Source: Selaginella moellendorffii (taxonomy: Eukaryota; Streptophyta; Lycopodiopsida; Selaginellales; Selaginellaceae). From it: 64,000 nucleotides of DNA. The position numbers were made by a program, and so were the translations under genes. The stretch lies in NCBI RefSeq assembly GCF_000143415.4, contig NW_003314294.1:531473-595472 (forward strand), given 5' to 3'. Below are positions 11,601-21,935 of the stretch, in pieces. The notes under the pieces were generated by a model. The model did no database searches and had not been told where the DNA came from. It saw only the letters and a list, made by a program, of their open reading frames with translations. Every line of letters starts with the position of its first letter. Position 1 is the stretch's first letter.

Positions 11601-12459
11601 GTTATAAAACAAGCGTTTCTTACTGGCAGGCGTGGAGGAGCGCCTCGCATCGCTCACTATGGATCCCGAGGAGCTCAAGAACATACCCGCGGCATCCGCT
11701 GCTGCTCTAAGAACGCATCTCTCGACGCTGGAAGTAGGGACGACTAGCGATGGCGTCGGACCGGCGTCACTCGAAGACTTCCTGACAAACGGATCGCCTC
11801 TGTCCGTGAGCTCGCTGCCAAGCCTTTTCAACATGCTCTTCATCAGGCGGGCAACCATCCCAGCTGCAAACGGCCACTTCTCGGCCCGGGCACTGGCGCG
11901 CTTCTACGCGACGCTTGCAAGTGGTGGACGCGTCCCCCCCGGCACGTCCTCGTCCAAGCCACCTCTCGGCAGCCACGCTCATCGACCGCCCCTGGGAGGA
12001 TCCTCGAGCACAGCCAAGAGGAAAAAGGGATCCCGGATAACAGGAAAAAATTGCTGCAAGACGAGGAGCTTGTCATCGGACTTGAGTGGGGGCCAGATCC
12101 ACTTCCAGGAAGAGCAAGACGCACCGGCAAAGATCTTCACCAGTGGTGACATCCACGACGCGTTTGTAGGGGGCGGGAAGTACAGCGGCCTGGTTACTAG
12201 AGACAGCGAGAAGTTTGGGCTTGGGTTCTGGAAGCTCAAGACTGGTGATACTAGCGCAGGCGCAGGGAAGAAGAAGATGGCATTTGGACACTCTGGGATT
12301 GGGGGCTCGTTTGGCTACTGCGACCCCGACAACGATTTCGCGATGGTGATCACGGTGAACAAGATGACGCTCGGGCAAGTGTCGGGTGATATCGTACGGC
12401 TCGTCTGCTCGGAGATCGGGATCCCATGTCCACTGGCGATGGAGAGGCCTTCCCAGTGA
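8654..12459 (+). CDS. ABC1 atypical kinase fused to a beta-lactamase-like domain, 18 exons, about 941 aa (copy A)
   Basis: Exons: 8654-8728, 8787-9014, 9081-9167, 9241-9330, 9418-9544, 9603-9700, 9766-9934, 9986-10107, 10153-10281, 10331-10420, 10473-10530, 10583-10658, 10707-10833, 10880-11037, 11095-11167, 11219-11413, 11473-11566, 11630-12459. All phases agree and total 2826 nt. The kinase part has KFGQ (residues 66-69), the ATAS loop, VVVKVQ (Lys148), DPHPGN near 288 and LLDFG near 306. The second half (from about 493) resembles class C beta-lactamase-like hydrolases: S-x-x-K as SATK (528-531), YHALSFGW (Tyr620) and GHSGIGGS (His886). This fusion is a known plant architecture (Arabidopsis At5g24810 type), usually organellar, with unknown substrate. 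Intron 2 uses a GC donor (9015). A short scan finds no obvious transit peptide on the present start. Copies lie at 19975 (truncated) and 25551 (intact). Confidence 0.9.
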
Positions 12460-12776
12460 TAGATGGTCCATGTATCAATTGGATCATATAGTAGAAACCT
12501 TAAACGTTGCATGGGAAGTAAATCGAGTCAACTTATAAAACGAAAACAAGTCTTGGCCTTAGGGTGGTCAATGCTGATCTATCATGAAAACAACTTCCTC
12601 AAATACTTGTCCTCTATAGCCATTCACCACGCCTCTTCAGCCCTTGACTAGAAAACCACCATCGCTCCAATTAATTTGTGGTCAAGAATAATTTTTAGAA
12701 ATATTTTTAGGTTTTAACCCCTAAACCTTAGGGCCACAAATAACTGGCAGTTATTTGGATTTTGCATGAAAAACAA
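12460..12776 (+). other. ABC1K 3' flank, repeated elsewhere in the window
   Basis: This flank (cgttgcatgggaagtaaatc, then aacttataaaacg) recurs after every ABC1K 3' end: near 23935, 29330 and 36890. It ends in the word ttggattttgcatgaaaaac, after which the retroelement begins abruptly. Confidence 0.7.
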
Positions 12777-13840
12777 GCAGGCGGGCATGGACGAGGAGTT
12801 CCCTATAGAGGACTTGTTCAATGTTGGAACTCCAATGAGATGGGCCACATTTCACCAAACTGTCCACATCCCAAGAAACAGATTGGGTACCAGCCCATAT
12901 GTGGAATCTATCAAACAGGGCTTGCATGTAAGCTCAAGCCAAGCAAGGGAAAAGGGGTCATAGAAAGCAATGCAATTTTTGTCCAGCAAGCTGCACTAGA
13001 ATCTAGAGTTATGACATGGGCATGGAAGTGTCAACAGATGGAGAACTCTATAATTGATGATGCTGAGGAGGAGGATGACCTAGAGGAAATCACCAGAAAG
13101 AACTGCAAGGAGAAAAGAGAGAGCAAACAGCCCAGATCAGATCCACCAGCTACAAATGACCAAGATAAACCAATTCCTGATCCTGAAAGAACTACCTCAA
13201 CTAGGGCTAGGGAGTCGCGAAGGCACTACGCAAGAAGTGAAAACGAGTGTTGAATCTGGAAACGCAACCATGCAATATTCTTCAAGACTTGGATAGTCAA
13301 CGCCCGAACATCACATTCGCCCAGCTCTTGCAATTGGCTCCAGGCATGAGGAAAGTGTTGGTTGTGGCCATGAAGGGACATCGAGAAGTACTGGTTAATT
13401 CAGCTTGGCCCCTTATCACAGATCTCAGTTCCCCTTGTATAGACATGGAGATGCAAGGCGAGCTGATATGTCACGCTGTGATCGATAATGGAAGTGGGGT
13501 GAATATTTTGCCTGAGGAGACATGGCAAAAATTCAATCTTCAAGAACCAGTTCCAGTGCCGTTTATGGTTAAAATGGCCGACCAGAGATGTGTCCAACCA
13601 AAAGGAATTGTGACTGGTGTTCGCACTCAGATTGCTGATTTAGTTTTCCACATCGATTTTGTGGTCTTGAAGATGAAGGAGGGCATGTTGGGCTATCCAC
13701 TGCTGCTCGGATGTCCTTGGCTTCTACAGGCGGCAGCTGTGCATAATTGGCATACAAGAATTCTTGCCATTGGCGATGGCAATAATCGTGTTAAAGTCCA
13801 AGTACTTGGGGCGAGTACTTGGGGCAGAACAGGAGGATGA
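12762..13840 (+). pseudogene. Retroelement gag tail and aspartic protease remnant
   Basis: Frame 1 (to 13253) holds a damaged zinc knuckle, CWNSNEMGHISPNC: the second cysteine position is serine. An acidic stretch follows (DDAEEEDDLEE). The next frame (13247-13840) carries CHAVIDNGSGVNILP, the D-x-G-type active-site region of a retroviral-like aspartic protease. The two overlap by 7 nt in different frames. No capsid N-terminal region is present. Confidence 0.65.
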
Positions 13841-14126
13841 AGACAGCTCTGATACATCCAATTCTAGCAGCCAAATAAGTAGTGAGGACGATGAGGAGGG
13901 TAGCGGCAGCACAGCCAATTGTGAGGAGCTAGAAATGGTGGATGTGGCTGTTGTTGCCAAGAATTCCTGGGGTAAGCCTCTTTCAGCATGCAACACTGAG
14001 GAGCTTGAGTGTTGGCTGTGGGGAAAGGATGGAGAGTTGCCTTTCAGCAGCATACAGGTGGTGGAAGAAGAGACTGGTGCTAGACAGTGGTGAGGACGAA
14101 GCCCTTTCCCTTGCTACATAGCTACG

Positions 14127-14894
14127 GTGCTTCACGAGAAGTGGATAGATGGCATTTTGAATCCTAATGTGAGGAACAATTTTTTGAGCGAGGAACTAGT
14201 TGCCACTTGCCAGCTCGAAGCTATTCCAGTGGAGCAGCCGTGCTGGGCTATGCGAGCAAGAGAGTTGAAGCAAATCATATATAGAGTTCCAGGTTTAACG
14301 ATCAAGATACCAGAATTTCCAGTTGACTTGGATTTTCTGGTGGCACCTTGGAAAATGGACAACTATATCCTGCTGGGACAAGATTTCTTTAAGGTGGCAA
14401 GAGTGTCTCATCAGTGGAACAATCTGCTTCACTTGTGGATTCCAAATCCACATGGCAGTGACAGAGTGCAGATCGGCATGGAAGAAGGGGATGAGCCCAA
14501 CGAGCAAGTTTTTATCACGGTGTTGGGATCAAGAGCTGAAAATCAAGCTATGCCAATGCCAATGGTGTTCCAGACAATGGATAGTTCTAAGGCCTGGATG
14601 GGAGGAACCAAAGTGATGCATCTCACAACATTTTTGGAGAATGTGGAACTCACAACAATGGTGGATCTAAGAGCACTTGGAAACTTTTTGACAAAAGATG
14701 GAGCAGCTCGAGCAGGCTTGGCAATTACAACTCTTCCTAAGCATTACATTGTCGTCTATGCCGATAGTGGAGTTTTTCCAGTGTTGGGTCTCATGAGTTC
14801 CAATGTGGTGATTGGTGATGGAGACTTTCACGAGGTGCCTTTTTATGTGATCGAGGGCACTGTGACCAGCGTGGCTTTTCTAGGTGCGGGCTAG
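14127..14894 (+). pseudogene. Retroelement ORF between protease and RT
   Basis: Open frame with PEFPVDLDFLVAPWKMDNYI followed by LLGQDFF. It resembles the protease-like/linker segment of plant gypsy polyproteins. It has no clear catalytic motif and is separated from RT by stops near 14892-15039. Confidence 0.45.
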
Positions 14895-15038
14895 TCATGA
14901 CTATGTGATTGGTACTCTGGTGGTGGAAGATGATAATCATCGATCTTGGATAATCATCTTGTCTGATATCAATTGTTTGACTATTACTTTTCTTACATGC
15001 TGAATATCTAGAAGGCTTCAAGGTTAAAAAGCAAGGAA

Positions 15039-16148
15039 GTGGCAGCATGCAAGGATCGTAATATGCTCAAGTCATCACCAACTCAACCAATTCAGATAAG
15101 GGATGGACCTCAAGAGCTAGCTGGTCGTCAATTTTCCGTGGACGTGGTGCTAACAGCTGAGTTGGAAGCAGGAAATTATCCCAGCTATTTTTTTAAGGAG
15201 CAGGTTGCTGATCTTCCACTTAAGGAGACTTCCGCTCGTTCTCAAGTGGATTCAGATTATTTTGGAAAGGCACACCAGGCACAAGCTGTGTTTATGGAGC
15301 AGGTTGGTGACAAGCGACATGAGTTAATGGTGGGACACCAACTCACCAAGGAGGTGGAAGATTATCGTCAACTATTTTTGGAGTTTCGAGATGTGTTTGC
15401 ATGGAGCTATGCTGAACTCGCTGGAGTAGATCCAGAGCTGGTGCAACATAGGATTCCCTTGCTTCCATATGCAGTGCCACAACAACAAAGAGCTTATAAA
15501 ATGAATCCAAGCTATGCTAAGGCTGTGCATGAAGAGCTTCAGAAGCTATTAGATGCAGGATTTATTGAAGAGGTGGAGACTACAGATTGGCTTTCGCCAA
15601 TCGTAGTGGTCCGGAAGAAGAATGGTAAGCTTAGAGTGTGCGTGGATTATCGTCGCCTTAATGCTGCAACAAGGCGGGATGGATTTCCTCTTCCCTTCAC
15701 AGATGTGGTGTTGGATGGGGTCGTAGGGAAAGTTTTATGGATGGTTATAATGGATATAACCAGATCCAAGTGGCTCCTGAGGATCAAGCAAAGATGGCAT
15801 TCGTTACAGAGTGGGACAGCACTCTGTCTGGAGTGGGACAGCACAGAGTTTGGTATTTCTCTTAATCCTGGGAAGTGCCAATTCAGAGTAACACATGGTG
15901 TGTTGCTTGGTAGGGTCGTCTTGGCTCGAGGCTTGGAGGTAGATCCTGCAAAAGTGAACGTAGTGGAGGAGCTTGAGGCACCACAGACCGTGAAGGAGCT
16001 ACAAGCTTTTCTCGGCCATGTTGGTTATCACCGACGCTTTATCTGGCATTATGTCGATGTAGCTTTTCCTTTGACAGGCCTCTTGAAAAAGAACATTCCT
16101 TTTGCGTGGACCCCTGAGTGCCAAGCTTCCTTTATACAGTTGAATTGA
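15039..16148 (+). pseudogene. Reverse transcriptase remnant lacking its catalytic core
   Basis: The RT start is clear (IPLLPYAVPQQQRAYKMNPS, then FIEEVETTDWLSPIVVVRKK and LRVCVDYRRLN). From about 15735 the expected DGYNGYNQIQVAPEDQAKMA reads in a neighbouring frame. The sequence then jumps to GISLNPGKCQF, so the fingers/palm segment with the Y-x-D-D catalytic pair is deleted. The thumb/connection part (LGHVGYHRRFI) continues to the stop at 16148. Confidence 0.8.
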
Positions 16149-16151
16149 ACC

Positions 16152-16451
16152 TTGACGACCGCTCCAATTCTTAAGCCGCTAGACTGGAATTTGAAATTCC
16201 ATGTGCATGTTGACACCTCAACTTTTGCTATTGGTGTTGTTTTATGCCAGCCAGTTAATGGTTGGGATCAACCCATCTTTTATTCGAGTAGGCAGTTATC
16301 TCTGGTTGAGAAGAATTATACAGCCACTGAACACGAGGGCTTGGGAATGGTGTTTGCTGTTTCCAAATATTGCCACTATCTGTTGGGAAAGCCATTTCTC
16401 TTCTATCTAGATCACCAGACGCTACACTATCTTGTCAACAAGCCCTGTTGA
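16152..16451 (+). pseudogene. Retroelement RNase H remnant
   Basis: The frame contains VDTSTFAIGVVLCQ and YSSRQLSLVEKNYTATEHEG, then YCHYLLGKPFLFYLDHQTL. These are typical of the Ty3/gypsy RNase H and follow RT directly. A stop at 16449 interrupts the junction to the integrase region. Confidence 0.75.
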
Positions 16452-16472
16452 CATGGCTGAATCACTTGCTAG

Positions 16473-17638
16473 TTGCTTCTGCTTCAAGAATTCGAATTCA
16501 AGATCGTGTTGAAGCCGGGAAAATCTCATGTGATGCCTGATCATCTTTCGAGATTACCAGAAGAACCCACCAGGGAAGGAGTTTATGATGAGCTGCTCAT
16601 GCTCCTCTTTTCTTATTGGAGGGCGGGTAGGTTTCTGCAGAAATTCCAGATGCATTCTCAACTCAATCAGAAGCAGAGGAGCTGCTGTTATACCAAGTTG
16701 TAGTAGCTATGTTGGAGTGGTATCAGGGTATCGCAGAATTTCTTGCTGCTGGCAGATTTCTTGATGATATGCCAAACATGGCACAGAAAAAGCTTCTATA
16801 CCAGTCACAAGCTTTCACCCTGATTGCTAGCCAACTTTATAGGGAGGGAAGAGATGGTGTTTTGATGTGCTGTATTCTTCCTCATGAGGTGCAGTAGGTG
16901 ATTGGCTCTTGCCATGATTCTCCCTACAGTGGGCATTATGCAACAGCAACAACTATACGGCTTGTGCTCCAAACTGGTTATTGGTGGCCAATGCTTCAGT
17001 AGGATGTGGCAAAGTTTGTGAGAAGTTGTGATCCATGCTAGCGTGTTGGGCGTCCTACTCGATGAGATGCAATGCTGTTACATCTGATTATTCCAACTCT
17101 ACCTTTTGAGAAGTGGGGAACTGACTTCATGGGGCTGTTCAAGCCTACGTGACATCACTAGGATCATTATATCTTGATCTGCACGGATTATGTGACCAAG
17201 TGGGTGGAAGCTGAGGCTTTTACTGAGGATATGGCCAAGAAGGTAGCAAGATTCCTCTACAAAAATATCATCATGCGCTTCGACTGCCCACTTGAGCTTG
17301 TGAGTGATCAAGGTATGCATTTTATTAATGCGGTTATTATAGCTCTCATAGCCAAGTATGGCATTTCCCATCAACGTTCAACACCATATCATCCAAGAGC
17401 AAACAACCAAGTTGAGAGAACCAATATGACACTATGCAACACCATGACTAAACTTTGCAACACAAGTGCTAGCAACTGGGATACCAAGCTTCTTGATGCA
17501 CTATGGGCTTACAGGGTTGCCTACAAGGTAACTACACAGTTCTCACCATTCCAATTGGTTTATGGCCAGGAGGCAATCCTTCCTCTTGAGTTGGAATTTC
17601 CTTCTTTACGGACAGCAGTAGCTCACAATTATGACTAG
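16473..17638 (+). pseudogene. Retroelement integrase remnant
   Basis: The connection segment (KPGKSHVMPDHLSRLP) is followed by a stop-ridden H-H-C-C zinc region (16700-17100). The core then reads ICTDYVTKWVEAEAFTEDMA, LVSDQGMHFINAV and STPYHPRANNQVERTN, so the D, D and E positions (TDYVTKW, SDQG, NNQVE) are recognisable. The core frame (17174-17638) is open, but the upstream part is not. Confidence 0.75.
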
Positions 17639-18439
17639 GATGGAGCTGTTCAGCAGTGACTGGAGCAATTGGAGAAGCTAAATGAGACTCACCTCCTTGC
17701 TTTCCAAGCTTGTGAAGCTTTCCAACATGAACACAAGTGGTATGACCATCATTTATGAGCTAAGAGTTTTCAAGAAGGAGATCTCATATTGTTGTATAAG
17801 AGCAAGTACTAGAAGCTTCCAGGAAAGCTTAAAATCTGCTGAATTGGGCCTTATCACGTGAAGGTTATGAATATTAATGGCTCAGTCAAGCTGGAGGATT
17901 TTGCTAGTAATCCTTTGCCCACACTTGTGAACGGAGCTTGACTACAGCACTATCAAGTTTCATTTGGAGAGGAGTGTTCTGAGGACTGAGCACAATTGTT
18001 GCCCGGGTGATGTTCGAGGGCTAGAGCCAGCTCAAGAATAAGACTTGGTCAAAGTCAAGGGTTTTTTCCTTCTTTTCTTGGTTATAGTGGGGGAATAAGG
18101 GAATATTCAGCTAGAAATAGGGTGTGTCTAATTTCTGGATATAACATGTGTGTAAAAGGAAGGGAGTGAAATAAAAGAGAAGGTTCTTGGAAGGATGCTT
18201 CGTCCAACAGCCTTGGAGCGCATGGAGCGGAGGTTGGTGGTGCAGCAGTGACTACAGTTCTTTGAGGAGTGCATCACAGCGAGAATCACTCAAGATCAAC
18301 CAATATGTGTGAGTTGTCTGACTTATGGGTAGCCCTGGGTTAGGATGTTGGCAAAGGTTCTAGTAGAGGTCACCAACGAGGCTAGAGACGAGGCTAGGCA
18401 GATGTGATTCTCCACGTCGCTGGTGTGCCATCGCAAGGA

Positions 18440-19143
18440 GCAACAATACACTCCTGCCGCTGCAGGACACTGTGCTTGAGGGGAGGATGACAGTTGCGCT
18501 GGATCTGGACACGTCAATTCTGCTGCACCAGCGGAGCCAATGTGATTTCAAGGTGAGAGATAATTGCAGTCGCAAGTGCATCAAGAAGCAACTGCATCTC
18601 GACGAGTTCCTGGACGCCCTGGCGCTGTTTGCCAAGGTTGTGCTCTTCAGCTCAGCCCCCTATGCAGCTTGCGTTGTCAAGCAGCTGGATCCTCGCGGGA
18701 CTCACTTCCAGTACGTTCTTGGCCTGAGTGATTGCATGCTGTGGCACGACACCCGCCTCGGCAAGGAGGCGCTGTTCAAGGATCTGGCCATCCTCGGCAG
18801 GGACTTGCACAAGGTTGTGCTGGTGGACGACGACCCTGGCTTCTTTTGCCAACCTGGGAGTGGCAACGAGATTGTGATTGGGAAGTTCACTGGGCAGAGG
18901 AGCGATGACGAGCTTCTCAAGCTACTTCCTGTGTTGCAGTCTCTGGCACAGCTCGACGACGTGAGACCTGCTGTGCGCACTTATCAGCAGCCTCAAGCAC
19001 AAGGTAATAATAGTTCACTTGTTCTCGATCTAAAAGCTTCAATGGTGTTGGTTTTCTACGTAGTTGTGAGAGGTCAAGGCCTGAAGAGGACGTTGCGAAT
19101 GACTACAGAGGACAAGTATTCGAGGAAGTTGTTTTCATGTTAA
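18440..19143 (+). pseudogene. FCP1/SCP-like HAD phosphatase, 5'-truncated copy 1
   Basis: Reads from LEGRMTVALDLD onward in one frame to the stop at 19143. It contains HLDEFLDALALFAKVVLFSS and KVVLVDDDPGFFC, in the order of CTD-type HAD phosphatases (NLI-interacting-factor fold). The first ~90 codons present in the 37177 copy are missing because retroelement-derived sequence begins just upstream. The catalytic loop has changed from DLDNTL (other copies) to DLDTSI, which removes the canonical Thr and hydrophobic residue. So even the open part is probably inactive. Confidence 0.75.
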
Positions 19144-19224
19144 GGTTTGGTGAAGTTGACGATAAGACTTGTATTCGTTTATAAGTTGACTCAATGCGAC
19201 GTGGGGTTTCTTATTTGATCCATT

Positions 19225-19453
19225 TGATGCAGAAGGAAACAAACCCGGAAGTGGGTATATCCAAAAGGTGGCAGCAAGAGACATCATGACCATCGTCGCG
19301 TGTGAAGGGCTGGATCGAACGGACACGTATCGCATCTGGGATGCTCGGGTGAAGCGAGCAGGCTTCGAAGGGGTGGCAGTGACGGAGGAGATTTACGAGA
19401 AAGTGAGTGGCGCCTGCGCGAGCAGGAACAAGGAAGTTAAAGAAAGAATGTAG
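19225..19453 (+). pseudogene. GRAS C-terminal fragment (41202-gene type)
   Basis: Reads KVAARDIMTIVACEGLDR... and then VWDAR-like IWDARVKRAGFEGVAV, matching residues about 380-430 of the GRAS protein encoded at 41202-42608. There is no start and no SAW motif. It directly follows the HAD copy. The same order recurs at 30840. Confidence 0.75.
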
Positions 19454-19469
19454 CTGGTTACAGGCACAG

Positions 19470-19590
19470 GGTGGATGACTGGTGTTTGAAGCGCGCTAGC
19501 TTCTCAATCGGCTTCCAGACGCTCAAAGCATTCAAAACTACGTCTTTCTCGTCCATTCAAGCAAGTCAAGTTCTCGCAAAACGACTGTGA
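19470..19590 (-). pseudogene. GRAS C-terminal scrap (21936-gene type)
   Basis: Reverse-complement homology to the last codons of the 477-residue GRAS genes (their ...NALSVWEPIEKL region appears here inverted). It lies convergent to the fragment at 19225, mirroring the convergent intact pair 39652/41202. Confidence 0.6.
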
Positions 19591-19662
19591 TCAGGAAAAC
19601 AAAAGCCACTAGGCCTAGTTATATAGAGACGAACCAGCATGATATTTCAAAGTGTTAATCAG

Positions 19663-19783
19663 GTAACTGGCGGTTATTTGGATTTTGCATGAAAAACAAT
19701 GTTTGCACTTAACAATTAGTGGTGTAAAAATAATGTGCAATCACATCATGTTTTTATTTCATATATTTCACATTTTTTTCCAG
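19663..19783 (+). repeat. Intron-like 121-bp repeat with GT...AG ends
   Basis: Begins gtaactggcggttatttgg and ends tttttttccag. It sits in the 5' leader region of the truncated ABC1K copy, directly after cag and before g. A near-identical copy is at 25218-25335 in the leader of the intact copy, while copy A (8410/8411) lacks it. Related sequence occurs at 29543-29644 and, partly, at 12745-12776, 24110-24133 and 37045-37085. Confidence 0.65.
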
Positions 19784-19974
19784 GCTAGTATTTGAGAGTC
19801 AAGGTCTTTAATATACTTCCGAGAAGCATGGTTTGATCGTGAAGGATTGCGAGCGACGCAACCGTCAGATTTTGGAATCCTTGATTCTAATCGTACGACT
19901 GTGGCTCGGCGGAGCTGCCTTTTAAGCCGTGGTGGAGAGAGCGAGCTAGGATTTTGGAGCGCGACACCGACCAA

Positions 19975-21277
19975 ATGGCGTGGGGGAGCGCTCTGTGGAG
20001 GCGCGTCAAGGTGTTCCGGGTAGCATTGCAGGTCTTCTTGGATTACAGGGTGCGTATCTCTTGCTTTTCGAGAGCTTGCGAGTGATCCACCGGTCGAAAA
20101 TTTCCAGGCCGCACGCAAGGAGGCCGTTGGATTGCCCAAGGAGGATCAGAACCTGCTGTGGGATCGCATCCATCACAGGAATGCCGAGCGCATTTTGGCG
20201 GCGATCACCGAATTGGAGGGACTGTGGGTGAAATTTGGGCAGTATTTATCCACTCGAGCGGATGTTCTTCCGGAAGCTTACATCTCCATGTTTCGCCAGC
20301 TCCAGGACTCCGTATTACAGGTTCTACATTTTAACACCTTTTAGAGGTATTTGTAGCGTAGAGACTTAATTCTCATGCCAGCCATTGATCGGGATTCGCT
20401 TGTCCAGGACTTGTACAATGCACGAGTGATTGTTGAGTGGGTCGCATGGGCGGAGCCTGATTACGATTTCGGCCCTGTTCTAGACGAATGGTGCAGAGAA
20501 GTTCCCCAAGAGTTGAATTTCAACCAGGAAGCGGGTATGAACATTTCCATGCATGCTTTGTTTTTCATTTCCTTCAACTACTTCTACTTTTCTGCTTCTC
20601 CAGAAAACACCAAGAAAGTAGCACACAACCTCAAATCATGGACCAAAGACGGTACCATCAGTATCGATCCTGTTGATGTGCTTCTACCTGAAGTCGTTAA
20701 CCAAGCTGCTGTAACTCGAGTTTTGTTGTTTGTTGTTAACAGTCAGCCGAGAAAGTCTTGATTCTCACGTACATGGATGGAGTTCGCATAAATGATGTGG
20801 CTGGCCTTGATAGACTAGGCGTGGACAAGCAAGCTGCTGTCGAAACTATCACCCGGGCATACGCTCACCAGATATATATCGACGGATTTTTTAATGCCGA
20901 TCCTCATCCTGGCGAGTGAACTGAAACTAATTCCTAAAATGCTAACATCTTTTCGTGAACAGGGAATTTTCTAATAAGTACTCAACCACCTTTCCGACCA
21001 ATTTTACTTCACTTCGGGCTCACAAAGTCCATTTCATTGCCTTTTAGGCAGTCACTGGCGAAGATGCTTCTTGCTGCTGCCGAGGTACGTCGAAAACAAA
21101 ACAATGTGTGCTAACACTGCTTTGTGTAGGGAGATTATTCTGCTTTGTTGTCCGCATTTTCGGAGATGGGGCTTGTTCTGAAGCTGGACATGCCAGAAGA
21201 GGCGATGGAAATCACCAACTTTTTTTTCCGTCGTTCCTTGCCGGCTGAGGAATCTGTGGTAAGGTTGTTTTGTTCTT
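19975..21277 (+). pseudogene. Truncated ABC1K copy with deleted kinase exons and HFG in place of DFG
   Basis: Starts like the intact copies (MAWGSALWRRVKV). Exon 2 is fused at 20311 to the end of exon 4 (LQDSVLQ, then DLYNA after the intron). The deletion stays in frame but removes the ATAS loop and the ATP-binding lysine. Exon 6 has lost its usual donor; gttaac at about 20697 could replace it in frame. The LLDFG Asp is His here (codon 21010-21012). The copy stops after exon 9, where at about 21277 it runs into an inverted PPR fragment. It lacks the whole beta-lactamase-like half and is not a functional gene. Confidence 0.85.
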
Positions 21278-21480
21278 CCGCATTATCTGCTAGAGGTCCA
21301 TGGTCTCTGCCATTCTTCCAACCTTCCCGTAGAGATCGATCATGGCACTGTACGTAACTCTGTCAAAAGAAACCCCGGTTTCACAAAGCCGGTGGAACCA
21401 GGCCATGGCATCCTTAGCTCAACCGCAACACTTGGAACAGCTAACAAAGATGCTGAAGTTGTCCACTCCCTTATATTAAA
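21277..21480 (-). pseudogene. P-class PPR gene fragment
   Basis: Matches 39055-39215 almost exactly. On the minus strand it includes the codons for VTYSAMIDLYGKVGRMAETM-type PPR helices. The left border falls at a gttgtt shared with ABC1K intron 9. From 21480 to 21935 the sequence is the AT-rich 5' flank common to the GRAS genes at 21936, 34827 and 39652. Confidence 0.65.
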
Positions 21481-21935
21481 CCCTTGTTTTTAGTAAAGAA
21501 CTTTACCACTGTGTTCTAATATACATCCACCCATACCAAGTATACATCCCCTCTTGCGGACTTTCCCTTTGTCTTTTATCTCTGTAGCAAAATAAACTAG
21601 TCCACCAAATCTCCTCCTTTTCAATTCTCAATTATATTGTTTAAAGACTTTTTAATCTTAATTAAAAATTTTATTTTACATTAGTGGAAAATGCTCTCTC
21701 CAAAACTACCACTATAGAACAAGGTTGTGGGGAATGGGTTTTCGGTGCAATTAGTAGGGACAACAATCTATATGCATTGTGGTGTCTTAATTTGGACGAT
21801 GACAGCTTATCTAATCCTATGACAGCGTACAACTGATGAATGTTATAGCTGTGATACCTGCTATGCTTAGTCACTCGGAGGGAAATATAAACATCTATTC
21901 TACTACATTCGACATAAAGATAACAGCTATTACAA

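Larger units (their letters stand above)
12777..18432 (+). mobile_element. Decayed Ty3/gypsy-type retroelement without recognisable LTRs
   Basis: Gag-tail, protease, reverse transcriptase, RNase H and integrase remnants follow one another in gypsy order on the + strand. Both ends are abrupt. On the left the ABC1K 3' flank stops at 12776; on the right the HAD phosphatase copy begins near 18432. No direct terminal repeat pair was seen, so both LTRs are missing or unrecognisable, or this is a recombined internal fragment. A purine-rich stretch (tagtgggggaataaggga) near 18087-18104 could be the old polypurine tract. Stops, a frameshift and loss of the RT catalytic core make it non-autonomous. Confidence 0.85.

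Noticed and set aside
12771..18445. aacaa at both edges of the retroelement as a target duplication
   Set aside because: Element termini do not carry TG...CA, and the two flanks come from different blocks, so five shared bases are likely chance.
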